In this document: positions 26,893-34,629 of the stretch, in pieces
How the letters are laid out: each line of letters opens with the position of its first letter
Numbering within the stretch: position 1 is the first letter of the stretch
Assembly: GCF_016412875.1 (NCBI RefSeq)
Contig: NZ_JAEKPD010000027.1
Location: forward strand, 1-38,411
Reading direction: 5' to 3'
DNA length: 38,411 nt
Source: Palleronia pontilimi
GTDB lineage: Bacteria > Pseudomonadota > Alphaproteobacteria > Rhodobacterales > Rhodobacteraceae
The notes under the pieces: generated by a model
Databases searched by the model: none
What the model was told of the DNA's origin: nothing
Seen by the model: the letters and a program-made list of their open reading frames with translations, nothing else
Position numbers and translations under genes: made by a program

Positions 26893-27198
26893 TTACCAGC
26901 TCGACTTGACCATGCCGGGGATCTGGCCATCCGAGCCAAGATCCCGGAGCGCGATCCGCGACATTTTCAGTTTGCGGTAGTAGCCGTGCGGACGGCCCGT
27001 CAGTTGGCACCGGTTGTGCAGACGGGTGGCCGAGGAATTGCGCGGCAGCTTGGCCAGCTTCAGCTGGGCCTTGAACCGCTCTTCCATGGGCTTCGATTCG
27101 TCGCGCGCGATGCCTTTCAGCTCGGCACGCTTGGCGGCATACTTGTCCACCAGGGCCTGACGCTTCTTTTCGCGCTCGATCATTGCTTTCTTCGCCAT
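26893..27198 (-). CDS. rpsN: 30S ribosomal protein S14 (zinc-independent type)
   Basis: S14 is in the small-subunit head. The 101-residue protein is the long, zinc-independent C- form: it has the full N-terminal region ([20 protein letters not shown]) and lacks the CxxC pairs of the short form. [24 protein letters not shown] is the family motif. It follows rplE by 14 bases. Confidence 0.97.
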   Translation of the reverse strand: MAKKAMIEREKKRQALVDKYAAKRAELKGIARDESKPMEERFKAQLKLAKLPRNSSATRLHNRCQLTGRPHGYYRKLKMSRIALRDLGSDGQIPGMVKSSW

Positions 27199-27212
27199 GA
27201 GTTCTGTTCCTC

Positions 27213-27776
27213 TCAGCTGTTGAAGGGCATGTTGAAATGCTTCAACAGCGCTTTGGCTTGGGCGTCGTCGGACGCGGTGGTGCAGATCACGATATCAAGG
27301 CCCCAGGCTTCGTCGATCTTGTCGAAGTTGATCTCGGGGAACACGATATGTTCCTTCATGCCCATGGCGTAGTTGCCACGGCCGTCGAAGGATTTGCCGT
27401 TCACGCCGCGGAAGTCGCGGACGCGCGGCAGCGCGATGGTGATCAGGCGGTCCAGGAATTCGTACATCCGGTCGCCGCGCAGGGTCACCTTGGCCCCCAG
27501 CGGCATGTCTTCGCGGACGCGGAAACCGGCGATGGACTTCTTGGCCTTGGTGATGACGGCCTTCTGGCCCGCGATCGCGGTCAGGTCGTCGGCCGCCGAC
27601 TTGGCCTTCTTGCTGTCGCGCACGGCTTCGGCACCGGCGCCGATGTTCAGCACGATCTTGTCCAGGCGCGGGATCTGCATCGGGTTGGTGAACCCGAATT
27701 CTTCCTTCATCGCGGCCTTGATCTCGTCGTTGTACTTGGCGCGCAGACGGGGGGTGTAGTTTGCGGTATCGAGCAT
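27213..27776 (-). CDS. rplE: 50S ribosomal protein L5
   Basis: L5 binds 5S rRNA and contacts P-site tRNA. The 187-residue protein starts [20 protein letters not shown] and carries [40 protein letters not shown] and the C-terminal [20 protein letters not shown]. Its ATG shares one base with the rplX stop (TGATG), so coupling with rplX is expected. Confidence 0.98.
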   Translation of the reverse strand: MLDTANYTPRLRAKYNDEIKAAMKEEFGFTNPMQIPRLDKIVLNIGAGAEAVRDSKKAKSAADDLTAIAGQKAVITKAKKSIAGFRVREDMPLGAKVTLRGDRMYEFLDRLITIALPRVRDFRGVNGKSFDGRGNYAMGMKEHIVFPEINFDKIDEAWGLDIVICTTASDDAQAKALLKHFNMPFNS

Positions 27777-28081
27777 CAGATCACGTCTCCCGTGGTCTTG
27801 GCGACGCGGACCTTCTTGCCGTCTTCGATCTTGAAGCCGACGCGGGTCGCTTTGCCGTTTGCATCCAGCAGGGCCAGGTTCGACAGGTCGATGGGCATCG
27901 CCTTCGGCGTGCGTCCACCTTGGCTGGACTGGCTTTGCTTGACGTGGCGGATGGCGATGTTGACGCCTTCGACCACCGCCTTGCCAGCGGCGGGGTTCAC
28001 GGACTGGATCTCGCCCTGCTTGCCCTTGTCCTTACCGGCAAGAACGACGACCTTGTCACCCTTTTTCAGTTTGGCAGCCAT
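27776..28081 (-). CDS. rplX: 50S ribosomal protein L24
   Basis: L24 is an assembly-initiator protein at the tunnel exit. The 101-residue protein has the KOW motif near its N-terminus ([19 protein letters not shown]) and the [19 protein letters not shown] segment typical of L24. It starts immediately after the rplN stop and overlaps rplE by one base. Confidence 0.97.
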   Translation of the reverse strand: MAAKLKKGDKVVVLAGKDKGKQGEIQSVNPAAGKAVVEGVNIAIRHVKQSQSSQGGRTPKAMPIDLSNLALLDANGKATRVGFKIEDGKKVRVAKTTGDVI

Positions 28082-28450
28082 TTACAGCACCTCCGGGGCG
28101 AGCGAGATGATCTTCATGAAGTTCTTCGCGCGCAGCTCGCGAACCACCGGTCCGAAGATACGGGTGCCGATCGGCTCGTTGTTATTGTTGAGGATGACGG
28201 CGGCGTTCCGATCGAACCGGATCGCGGTGCCATCGTCGCGGCGCACTTCCTTGGCGGTGCGCACGACGACGGCCTTGCGGACGTCGCCCTTCTTCACGCG
28301 GCCGCGCGGAATGGCTTCCTTGACCGACACAACGATGATGTCGCCCACGGATGCGTATTTCCGCTTCGAGCCGCCGAGGACCTTGATGCACTGAACACGG
28401 CGCGCGCCGGAATTGTCAGCGACATCCAGATTGGTCTGCATCTGGATCAT
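28082..28450 (-). CDS. rplN: 50S ribosomal protein L14
   Basis: L14 lies at the subunit interface. The 122-residue protein starts [20 protein letters not shown] and ends [11 protein letters not shown], the normal termini of the family. It directly abuts rplX. The upstream gap to rpsQ is 75 bases and contains a stem-loop, which is unusual for these otherwise tightly packed genes. Confidence 0.98.
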   Translation of the reverse strand: MIQMQTNLDVADNSGARRVQCIKVLGGSKRKYASVGDIIVVSVKEAIPRGRVKKGDVRKAVVVRTAKEVRRDDGTAIRFDRNAAVILNNNNEPIGTRIFGPVVRELRAKNFMKIISLAPEVL

Positions 28451-28468
28451 GGGGTGTCTCCCGACCTT

Positions 28469-28496
28469 TGGGGTGAGCTTCGCTCGTTACTCCCCA
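28469..28496 (-). other. Stem-loop between rpsQ and rplN
   Basis: TGGGG (28469-28473) pairs with CCCCA (28492-28496), and inside it GAGC (28475-28478) pairs with GCTC (28482-28485) around TTC. It occupies the middle of the 75-base rpsQ-rplN gap. No T-run follows. A processing or translational-control structure is inferred. Confidence 0.45.
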
Positions 28497-28525
28497 GGGT
28501 TTCGATTGACTGGAATGTCAAAGCC

Positions 28526-28756
28526 TTAGTTGGCGATGACCTCCCAGCGTTTGGTTTTCGACTTCGGCGCACATTCCTGGATACGGACCTGGTCGCCGAC
28601 GTTGAACTGGTTGGTCTCATCGTGAGCCCGGTACTTCTTGGACTTACGGATCGTCTTTTTCAGAACGGGGTGCGTGAAGCGCCGCTCGACCGACACGGTG
28701 ACGGTCTGTTCGTTCTGGTTGCTGGTGACGGTGCCGGACAGGATGCGTTTGGGCAT
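28526..28756 (-). CDS. rpsQ: 30S ribosomal protein S17
   Basis: S17 is an OB-fold primary 16S rRNA-binding protein. The 76-residue protein starts [20 protein letters not shown] and has the [20 protein letters not shown] motif and the [23 protein letters not shown]-terminal signature. It follows rpmC by three bases. Confidence 0.97.
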   Translation of the reverse strand: MPKRILSGTVTSNQNEQTVTVSVERRFTHPVLKKTIRKSKKYRAHDETNQFNVGDQVRIQECAPKSKTKRWEVIAN

Positions 28757-28759
28757 GGA

Positions 28760-28984
28760 TCAGGCCTCCGCTTCGGTGGTTGCAGCGGCCGAGGCCGCCT
28801 TTTCGTTCAGGATGGTCTTCACGCGGGCGACGTCACGCTTGACGTTGCGGATCTGCGCGGTGTTTTCCAGCTGGTTCGTGGCCGCCTGGAAGCGCAGGTT
28901 GAACGCTTCTTTCTTCAGGTTGACCAGATGATCCCGAAGCTCGTCGGGCGTCTTGTCACGCAATTCGTTGGCTTGGAGAGCCAT
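28760..28984 (-). CDS. rpmC: 50S ribosomal protein L29
   Basis: L29 lies at the tunnel exit and forms part of the docking site for trigger factor and SRP. The 74-residue protein starts [20 protein letters not shown] and has [20 protein letters not shown]; the C-terminus is extended by an Ala/Glu-rich tail (about 62-74). The ATG at 28984 is supported by AAAGGAAG; longer in-frame starts run through its promoter. It heads the rpmC-to-adk block, separated from rplP by non-ribosomal genes. Confidence 0.97.
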   Translation of the reverse strand: MALQANELRDKTPDELRDHLVNLKKEAFNLRFQAATNQLENTAQIRNVKRDVARVKTILNEKAASAAATTEAEA

Positions 28985-29062
28985 GATGTCTTCCTTTGCA
29001 ACATCACCGGAGGGCCGTGCGAACACGTCACCCTGATTCCCGGTGGAGGTGGATGAAGGGGC

Positions 29063-29091
29063 CGTATAGGAGGGTTGGCGGGGGTTGGCAA
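29063..29091 (-). promoter_or_regulatory. Predicted promoter of the rpmC-to-adk block
   Basis: On the minus strand TTGCCA (29091-29086) and TATACG (29068-29063) are exactly 17 bp apart, with five and four matches to the sigma70 hexamers. Transcription would begin near 29056, about 70 bases before rpmC. It lies immediately after the stop of the secreted-protein gene, so the L29-to-Adk genes appear to be expressed independently of rplB-rplP. Confidence 0.65.
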
Positions 29092-29104
29092 GGCCCATGA
29101 GCCA

Positions 29105-29470
29105 CTAATCGGTGGTGCAGTTCCCGAAGTGCTGAGCGGCTATGAATTCATTTAGGATCAGTGTGTTCCTTGAATGAACCGCGAGGCCATCATTGCTGAT
29201 TGTAGTAGACTGCACAGCACCCGACGGCGTTGTCTCGACGAAGCTGAACGCGTCTTCACCCACGTAGATTTGTACTTCAACGATACCGGCGTTTCCCTCC
29301 ATGAATACGCGCTCCGAAAGTGTATCCAGCCTGAAAATCAAAAAGAATTCCTCCTCAGAGCGTCCCTCTTCATCGATTCGATAGTGAAAATCGCAGTCCC
29401 AAGTGAAAACCGCTCCTTTTGCCACCGTAGACAAGTTTACTAGGAGAAATGCTATCGCAATGAGACGCAC
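29105..29470 (-). CDS. Small putative secreted protein of unknown family (GTG start)
   Basis: I do not recognise this 121-residue protein. A signal peptide of about 19 residues (MRLIAIAFLLVNLSTVAKGA) precedes a short mature domain with two cysteines (WDCDF and GNCTTD), which could form one disulfide. The start is a GTG directly after the oxygenase TAG stop, with GGGGAAG upstream, so it appears to be translated from the oxygenase mRNA. The DNA is visibly richer in A and T than the genes on either side, with less GC-biased third codon positions, which suggests recent acquisition or weak constraint. Confidence 0.65.
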   Translation of the reverse strand: MRLIAIAFLLVNLSTVAKGAVFTWDCDFHYRIDEEGRSEEEFFLIFRLDTLSERVFMEGNAGIVEVQIYVGEDAFSFVETTPSGAVQSTTISNDGLAVHSRNTLILNEFIAAQHFGNCTTD

Positions 29471-30094
29471 CTAGCTTCCCCACGCGTAATTGAAGCTCAC
29501 GCTCACCCGCTCGTCCTCGCTCATGTTCATTGGCACCTCGTGGCGGAGCCAGGATTCCCAGAGCAGCACCTCGCCCACCTGCGGCTTCACGTAGACGAAA
29601 TTGCGCAAGCTCTCGGGCGCGTCCTTTCGGCGGCCGGGGGCGGCCATCATCATGGGCAGGCGCGGGTCTTCGAACTTGATGGCGGAGGTGTCTTCGGGCA
29701 TCGCCACGTAGGTCGTGCCCGAGATCACTGAATGGGGGTGCAGGTGGCTGGTGTGGATGCCGCCTTCGGGCAGGATGTTGATCCAGATGTCTTCCAGCTT
29801 CAGCTTCTTGTCGCCCAGATCGAAGGCCAGGTCCGACGCGAAGGCGGCCACGTGCTTGTCCAGCGCCGCGACGAGATCCTTGAAGATCGAGAACCGCCAC
29901 GGCAGATCGGTGAGCGACGCGTAGGACGTGTAGCCCGGGAAGTCGTTTTCCTCGCACCAATCCTGTCCGGCCTCGTCATCCTCGGCGATGGAATTGCACG
30001 ACGCCGCCAGCTCGTTCGGGTCTATGGCGGGACCCCGCTCGGACAGGGCGGCGCGGTAAAGGCGGGTAACGAAAAGCGATGCGATCTCTGACAT
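29471..30094 (-). CDS. Putative 2-oxoglutarate/Fe(II)-dependent oxygenase (TIGR02466-like)
   Basis: This 207-residue protein resembles the TIGR02466/2OG-FeII_Oxy_5 family. The segment HTSHLHPHSVISGTTYV (114-130) matches the proximal iron-ligand region (His114/117/119/121 are candidates). LRHEVP places a distal His at 185, and ERVSVSFN has an Arg at 196 in the position that usually binds 2-oxoglutarate. The start at 30094 is chosen because the family N-terminus begins there; no strong Shine-Dalgarno is seen. Substrate is unknown. It lies immediately downstream of rplP and upstream of rpmC, splitting the ribosomal operon, and is coupled to the small secreted-protein gene. Hydroxylation of a ribosomal protein is a speculation from context. 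Confidence 0.78.
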   Translation of the reverse strand: MSEIASLFVTRLYRAALSERGPAIDPNELAASCNSIAEDDEAGQDWCEENDFPGYTSYASLTDLPWRFSIFKDLVAALDKHVAAFASDLAFDLGDKKLKLEDIWINILPEGGIHTSHLHPHSVISGTTYVAMPEDTSAIKFEDPRLPMMMAAPGRRKDAPESLRNFVYVKPQVGEVLLWESWLRHEVPMNMSEDERVSVSFNYAWGS

Positions 30095-30143
30095 GCGCCC
30101 CGCATAGCGCAGCGGCGTGCAAATGACGAGACTCCGGGATGGC

Positions 30144-30157
30144 TTGACCTCGATCAA
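30144..30157 (+). promoter_or_regulatory. FNR/FnrL-type box upstream of the DUF465 gene
   Basis: TTGAC-CTCG-ATCAA differs from the FNR consensus TTGAT-N4-ATCAA at one base, and sits within the palindrome CTTGA...TCAAG. A TAGGGT hexamer at 30181-30186 would place the transcription start near 30193, with the box centred at about -42: the class II activator position for the plus-strand gene at 30231. The divergent oxygenase starts 50 bases on the other side. Confidence 0.65.
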
Positions 30158-30230
30158 GTCGCCCCCCTTCGGCGTCGGCCTAGGGTCAGGCACGCAAGCC
30201 CGTAAATCCTGAGCAACCCCGGAGAGCCAG

Positions 30231-30470
30231 ATGCCCCACACCCCTCACGAGCTTGCCCGGGATTTGCCGTCGAACGTCGTGCAGCTCAAGAGCCTGCGGA
30301 ATTCCAACAGGCATTTCCTGCGGTTGTGCGAGGCCTATCAAGAGGTCAATCGCGCCATTCGGCGGGCCGAAACCCATGTCGAACCGACCTCGGACGAGCA
30401 CCTGTCCGAGATGCGCAGACGGCGCGTCAGGCTGCAGGATGATATCGCGCGGTGGCTGTCACAGGAATAG
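30231..30470 (+). CDS. DUF465/YdcH-family small protein
   Basis: This 79-residue protein matches the short, helical DUF465 (YdcH) family: FLRLCEAYQEVNRAIRRAE at about 29-47, then SDEHLSEMRRRRVRLQDDIARWL at the end, where the usual pattern is Lys-Asp-Glu-Ile. The function of the family is unknown. It is on the strand opposite to all surrounding ribosomal genes, with GGAGAG before the ATG, and its promoter region carries an FNR-type site, so induction under low oxygen is predicted. It ends about 130 bases before the 3' end of rplP, convergent with it, with a shared hairpin between. Confidence 0.82.
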   Translation: MPHTPHELARDLPSNVVQLKSLRNSNRHFLRLCEAYQEVNRAIRRAETHVEPTSDEHLSEMRRRRVRLQDDIARWLSQE

Positions 30471-30524
30471 CGGGCGACGGTACGCAGGGCGTCACGCGCG
30501 CCGATGGGCGGACTCCGAAAAGCC

Positions 30525-30554
30525 AAAAGCCCCCGCCAGCGAGGCGGGGACTTT
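30525..30554 (-). terminator. Intrinsic terminator after rplP (convergent with the DUF465 gene)
   Basis: CCCCGCC (30531-30537) pairs with GGCGGGG (30543-30549) over a five-base loop, and outer AAAG/CTTT pairs extend it past one mismatch. On the minus strand it reads into CTTTTGGCTTTTC, a good T-rich tail 46 bases after the rplP stop. On the plus strand CTTTCG follows, so it may serve both convergent transcripts. Confidence 0.75.
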
Positions 30555-30599
30555 CGTGATTTCAACTGACGGGCCCGGAAGTTGCGGGCCGCAAATCGT

Positions 30600-31013
30600 T
30601 TACCAGTCTTCGCGCATCACGGTGCGGGTCTTGACCGGCAGTTTCATGGCGGCCAGGCGCAGAGCCTCGCGCGCGACGTCTTCGTTGACGCCGTCGATCT
30701 CGAACATGACGCGGCCGGGCTTGACCTTGGCGGCCCAGAAATCGACCGAGCCCTTGCCCTTGCCCATGCGGACTTCGACGGGCTTCGATGTGACGGGCAC
30801 GTCCGGGAAGATCCGGATCCAGACACGACCCTGACGCTTCATGTGACGCGTCATGGCCCGCCGGGCGGCTTCGATCTGGCGCGCGGTGACGCGCTCGGGC
30901 TCGACCGCCTTCAGGCCAAAGGTGCCGAAGTTCAGGTCAGACCCGCCCTTCGCCTCGCCGCGGATGCGGCCCTTGTGCATCTTGCGGAATTTGGTGCGCT
31001 TCGGTTGCAGCAT
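30600..31013 (-). CDS. rplP: 50S ribosomal protein L16
   Basis: L16 supports A-site tRNA binding on the large subunit. The 137-residue protein starts [20 protein letters not shown] and contains [31 protein letters not shown], the loop that includes the arginine hydroxylated by YcfD in E. coli (Arg81; here the aligned position is within [11 protein letters not shown]). It follows rpsC by 12 bases. It is the last gene of the rplB-rplP block and is followed by a terminator rather than by rpmC. Confidence 0.98.
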   Translation of the reverse strand: MLQPKRTKFRKMHKGRIRGEAKGGSDLNFGTFGLKAVEPERVTARQIEAARRAMTRHMKRQGRVWIRIFPDVPVTSKPVEVRMGKGKGSVDFWAAKVKPGRVMFEIDGVNEDVAREALRLAAMKLPVKTRTVMREDW

Positions 31014-31025
31014 GTCAATGCCTCC

Positions 31026-31733
31026 TTAGCGACGGCCGCCAGCGCCGCGCGGCGTGGGACCATCTTGAAGTTCCTGGGCGCGACGATCGCGGGCGGCGGG
31101 GTCATGCTCGAGGATCTCGCCTTTGAAGATCCAGACCTGGATGCCGATGATGCCGTACGCGGTCTTGGCTTCGACGCGGGCGAAATCGATATCGGCCCGC
31201 AGGGTATGCAGGGGCACGCGGCCCTCGCGGTACCATTCGGTCCGGGCGATCTCGGCACCGCCAAGGCGGCCTGCCAGGTTCACGCGGATGCCCAGGGCAC
31301 CCATGCGCATGGCGTTCTGCACCGAGCGCTTCATGGCGCGACGGAAGGACACGCGACGCTCGAGCTGCTGGGCGATGGATTCGCCGACCAGAGCGGCGTC
31401 CAGTTCCGGCTTGCGGACCTCGACGACGTTCAGGTGCAGCTCGCTGTCGGTCATCGCGGCCAGCTTGCGGCGCAGGGTTTCGATATCCGCGCCCTTCTTG
31501 CCGATGATGACGCCGGGGCGCGCGGTGTGGATCGTGACGCGGCACTTCTTGTGCGGACGTTCGATGATCACACGGCTGATGCCGGCGGCCTTGCACTCTT
31601 CCTTGATGAATTCGCGCATACGGATGTCTTCCAGCAGAAGATCCCCGTAATCCTTCGTGTCGGCGTACCAGCGGCTGTCCCAGGTCCGGTTGACCTGCAG
31701 GCGCATGCCGACGGGATTGACTTTGTTACCCAT
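31026..31733 (-). CDS. rpsC: 30S ribosomal protein S3
   Basis: S3 forms part of the mRNA entry channel and has helicase function with S4 and S5. The 235-residue protein starts [20 protein letters not shown], has a KH domain with [18 protein letters not shown] and the C-terminal [30 protein letters not shown]. Its ATG overlaps the rplV TAA stop by one base. Confidence 0.98.
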   Translation of the reverse strand: MGNKVNPVGMRLQVNRTWDSRWYADTKDYGDLLLEDIRMREFIKEECKAAGISRVIIERPHKKCRVTIHTARPGVIIGKKGADIETLRRKLAAMTDSELHLNVVEVRKPELDAALVGESIAQQLERRVSFRRAMKRSVQNAMRMGALGIRVNLAGRLGGAEIARTEWYREGRVPLHTLRADIDFARVEAKTAYGIIGIQVWIFKGEILEHDPAARDRRAQELQDGPTPRGAGGRR

Positions 31734-32113
31734 TACGCTTGCTCCTCGTTCTGGCGAACCTTGATGGTCAGTTCCGAAAACGGCTTGATGATCCGGCCGA
31801 ACCGGCCACGGGCCCGCGGGCGACCGCGCTTCATGGTCATGTTCTTGCCCACATAGGCTTCGGCGACGACCAGCTCGTCCACGTCCAGGTTGTGGTTGTT
31901 CTCGGCATTGGCGATGGCCGACTGAAGGCACTTGCGGACATCGTCCGAGATCCGCTTCTTCGAGAAGGTCAGATCCTGCAAAGCCTTTTCGACCTTCTTG
32001 CCCCGGATCATGGCCGCGACAAGGTTCAGCTTCTGAGGGCTGGTGCGCAGCATGCGGGTCTTGGCCATGGCTTCGTTGTCAGCCACGCGGCGGGGGTTCT
32101 TGTCTTTGCTCAT
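31733..32113 (-). CDS. rplV: 50S ribosomal protein L22
   Basis: L22 lines the exit tunnel with its beta-hairpin. The 126-residue protein contains [23 protein letters not shown] and the loop [22 protein letters not shown]. Overlaps of four bases with rpsS and of one base with rpsC show tight translational coupling. Confidence 0.98.
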   Translation of the reverse strand: MSKDKNPRRVADNEAMAKTRMLRTSPQKLNLVAAMIRGKKVEKALQDLTFSKKRISDDVRKCLQSAIANAENNHNLDVDELVVAEAYVGKNMTMKRGRPRARGRFGRIIKPFSELTIKVRQNEEQA

Positions 32114-32388
32114 TTCCGCTTCGCCTTCTTGTCGGCGGCGTGACCGTAATAGGTGCGGGTCGGGCTGAATTCGCCAAACTTCTGGCCGATCATTTCCTCG
32201 GAGACGTTCACCGGGATATGCTTCTTGCCATTATAGACGCCGAAGGTGAGGCCCACGAACTGGGGCAGGATGGTGGAGCGACGCGACCAGATCTTGATGA
32301 CCTCGTTGCGGCCGCTCTCGCGGGTTTTTTCGGCCTTCTTGAGCACGTAGGCATCAACGAAGGGGCCTTTCCAGACGGAACGCGACAT
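32110..32388 (-). CDS. rpsS: 30S ribosomal protein S19
   Basis: S19 is in the small-subunit head with S13. The 92-residue protein starts [20 protein letters not shown] and contains [20 protein letters not shown] and the [21 protein letters not shown]-terminus. It follows rplB by three bases. Confidence 0.98.
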   Translation of the reverse strand: MSRSVWKGPFVDAYVLKKAEKTRESGRNEVIKIWSRRSTILPQFVGLTFGVYNGKKHIPVNVSEEMIGQKFGEFSPTRTYYGHAADKKAKRK

Positions 32389-32391
32389 CTA

Positions 32392-33234
32392 TCAGCGTCC
32401 TTTCTTCTTGGCGTGACGCGAGCGGATGATCAGCTGCTGCGACGCCTTGTTCTTGTTACGGGTCCGCGCGCCCTTGGTGGGCTTGCCCCACGGGGTCACG
32501 GGGTGACGGCCACCGGAGGTCCGGCCTTCACCACCACCATGGGGGTGGTCGACCGGGTTCATCACGACACCGCGCACGGACGGGCGGATGCCCTTGTGGC
32601 GGTTGCGGCCGGCCTTGCCGAAGTTCTGGTTGGAGTTGTCGGGGTTCGACACGGCACCGATGGTGGCCATGCATTCCTGACGAACCAGGCGCAGTTCGCC
32701 CGAGCTCAGGCGGATCTGGGCGTAGCCGCCGTCACGACCGACGAACTGGGCGTAGGTGCCCGCGGCGCGTGCGATCTGGCCGCCCTTGCCGGGCTTCAGC
32801 TCGATGTTGTGGATGATCGTGCCGATGGGCATGCCCTGGAACGGCATCGCGTTGCCGGGCTTCACGTCGACCTTGTCGCCGCTGATGATCTTGTCGCCGA
32901 TGCCCAGGCGCTGGGGCGCCAGGATATAGCGTTGCTCGCCGTCGGTGTACTGGATCAGCGCGATGAAGGCGGTGCGGTTGGGATCGTATTCGATCCGAAC
33001 CACGACGGCTTCCACGTCGTGCTTGGTGCGTTTGAAGTCGACGATGCGGTACAGGCGCTTGGCGCCCCCGCCCTTGCGTCGCATCGTGATACGTCCGGTG
33101 TTGTTGCGGCCACCGTGCTTGGTCAAACCCTCGGTAAGGGATTTGACCGGACGGCCTTTCCACAGCTCCGAACGGTCGATCAGCACCAGCCCGCGCTGGC
33201 CCGGCGTCGTCGGCTTATACGACTTGAGTGCCAT
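32392..33234 (-). CDS. rplB: 50S ribosomal protein L2
   Basis: L2 is needed for subunit association and the peptidyl transferase centre. The 280-residue protein starts [20 protein letters not shown] and contains [23 protein letters not shown] and, near the C-terminus, [18 protein letters not shown] with the conserved His of the active-site region. The ATG at 33234 is the family start; upstream in-frame codons fall in the leader. It heads the rplB-rplP block, but rplW is 2.9 kb upstream rather than adjacent. Confidence 0.98.
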   Translation of the reverse strand: MALKSYKPTTPGQRGLVLIDRSELWKGRPVKSLTEGLTKHGGRNNTGRITMRRKGGGAKRLYRIVDFKRTKHDVEAVVVRIEYDPNRTAFIALIQYTDGEQRYILAPQRLGIGDKIISGDKVDVKPGNAMPFQGMPIGTIIHNIELKPGKGGQIARAAGTYAQFVGRDGGYAQIRLSSGELRLVRQECMATIGAVSNPDNSNQNFGKAGRNRHKGIRPSVRGVVMNPVDHPHGGGEGRTSGGRHPVTPWGKPTKGARTRNKNKASQQLIIRSRHAKKKGR

Positions 33235-33336
33235 GCTTTCTGTCTTCCGTTTATGTGGCGAGGCAGACGCGCCCCGCGATGTGAAGCGCCCTGTCGCCAG
33301 GTCGCCGGGTAGATGTCCGTGACGGACAAAAGCCAA

Positions 33337-33356
33337 GCCCCGGACGAATCCGGGGC
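33337..33356 (-). promoter_or_regulatory. Hairpin in the rplB leader (possible attenuator)
   Basis: GCCCCGGA (33337-33344) pairs with TCCGGGGC (33349-33356); on the minus strand the loop is TTCG, a stable tetraloop sequence. It is followed by TTGGCTTTTGTCC. Given the promoter at 33372-33400 it would form about 10 bases after the transcription start, roughly 100 bases before rplB. It might be a terminator/attenuator or a 5' stabiliser. A smaller dyad GTCCGT-G-ACGGAC lies at 33315-33327. Confidence 0.5.
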
Positions 33357-33371
33357 CTAGCCGATGGGCGG

Positions 33372-33400
33372 TGTCTATGGAAGGACGTGAAGCAGGTCAA
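33372..33400 (-). promoter_or_regulatory. Predicted promoter of the rplB-rplP block
   Basis: On the minus strand TTGACC (33400-33395) and TAGACA (33377-33372) are 17 bp apart. The -35 is strong and the -10 moderate. Transcription would begin near 33365 and give a leader of about 130 bases. The presence of a terminator after rplW makes an independent promoter necessary. Confidence 0.55.
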
Positions 33401-33519
33401 GGGTGACACGAAAACGCGCGAGCCGCACACGGCGCCTCGGCCGATCAGCTTCGATTTCACCGATGCGGCGGGTTCGTCTGCCGAAATATCGACACAATGA
33501 AAGTCTAGGGTCCGTTGCC

Positions 33520-34038
33520 ATGCAACGCATTTCAGACGGCCCAGCGATGGATATCCGGCGCGCGATGATCGGACTTGCCGTCGTCGGCGTGTTTGCGCTC
33601 GTCATCCTGCACCAGTTCGTGTTTTTTTCGCACGTGGTGGACCTGACCGTCATGCGCAATGATGCGCCTTCGTATTGTTCGACCGCACACCGCGACAATT
33701 GGTACCTGAGAGAGCGGGGCCGAAGCTCGGTTCCGCAAGACCCGCGTGGGTATTGCGGATCGATCCGGACGACGATGGGCAACTACAAGCTGCCCGACAG
33801 CAAATATTTCCTGAGCTTGCATCAGTCCCGTCCATATCTCGACGAGACGCTGGTCGAAGGATGCCGTTTCCGGGTGCTTGTCGTCGGCTACGGCAAGAAA
33901 TTCGCCAAGGGCGACAAGCCGCGAACGCCGATCAGGCAGAAGATTTCGCGCGTGGTCGAGGAATTGGGATGTTCCGGGAACCGGATCGGCGGCCCCGCGC
34001 CGGGTGTCAGGTTGCCAGCGCGCGCATCGGCAGGGTGA
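33520..34038 (+). CDS. Membrane-anchored four-cysteine protein of unknown function
   Basis: I do not recognise this 172-residue protein. A single hydrophobic segment at about 15-40 looks like a signal anchor. The rest is predicted periplasmic, with four cysteines at 53, 79, 115 and 151 that could form two disulfides. Middle motifs include GNYKLPDSKYFLSLHQSRPY and EGCRFRVLVVGYGKKF. The ATG at 33520 has AGGG about 9 bases upstream; longer in-frame starts have no support. It is on the opposite strand to the ribosomal genes, and its 3' end overlaps the kinase remnant by 32 bases in convergent orientation. Confidence 0.55.
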   Translation: MQRISDGPAMDIRRAMIGLAVVGVFALVILHQFVFFSHVVDLTVMRNDAPSYCSTAHRDNWYLRERGRSSVPQDPRGYCGSIRTTMGNYKLPDSKYFLSLHQSRPYLDETLVEGCRFRVLVVGYGKKFAKGDKPRTPIRQKISRVVEELGCSGNRIGGPAPGVRLPARASAG

Positions 34039-34459
34039 TCGCGCGGGACAGGCCGTGATCCGTCGCGCGCGTCTCGATCCGGCCTTCCAGCCGGACCGAG
34101 ATGCACAGGTCAATCAGTTTCGACCCGAACCCGGGCTGCGATCCGATGGCCATACCACCCCCGGGGCGATGTTCGCTCCAGTCGAGGATCACCGTGTCCT
34201 GGTCGACGATCCAGGACAGCGACAGGCTACCATCCGTGTTGCTGAGTGCGCCGTATTTCACCGCGTTCGTCGCCAGTTCGTTGATCGCCAGCGCCAGGTA
34301 TGCCGACGCATCGGGACCGATCCTGACGGCTGGTCCATCCCGGCCGATCGTCAGTCGGGCCGCGTCTGAATAGGGCTTCAGGACTTCCGAGACCAGGTCG
34401 GACAGCGCGATATCGCCCCGGCCGCTGGCGCCGTCGCGCCGCCGCGGACGGTCCGGCAC
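34007..34459 (-). pseudogene. 5'-truncated HWE-type histidine kinase remnant
   Basis: The 150 residues match only the C-terminal ATPase part of HWE-family sensor kinases: the N box NELATNAVKYGALS at 60-73, then WSEHRPGGG near 94-102 and GFGSKLIDL at 110-118, and an ITLPM ending. The phosphoacceptor His box and any sensor domain are missing; upstream the frame closes at a TAG near 34545 and has no ATG. The only start is a GTG without a good Shine-Dalgarno. It is best read as a decayed kinase, although a short stand-alone ATPase cannot be excluded. Confidence 0.6.
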
Positions 34460-34629
34460 CAGTCGCGGTGGGCGCGGGAGGGCCCGGCGGCAGGGGCTGG
34501 AGTCATCGGGTGACCCACGATCGAAACCGCCGTTACAGCTTCCCTAACGCTTGTCCGCCATCATCACGCGCGACCAAAGCCCCACTTTGACGACATATAA
34601 ATGACAATACGCGCCCGAGAGGTGGATTA

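Noticed and set aside
30094-30241. N-terminal extension of the oxygenase gene to an upstream in-frame start
   Set aside because: It would run through the FNR-type box and the divergent DUF465 ribosome site, and the family N-terminus begins at 30094.
34587-34592. TTGACG as a -35 for the Hint gene
   Set aside because: The region 17 bp downstream is GC-rich (CGCGCC); only an A/T-rich patch at wrong spacing is present, so no promoter is claimed.
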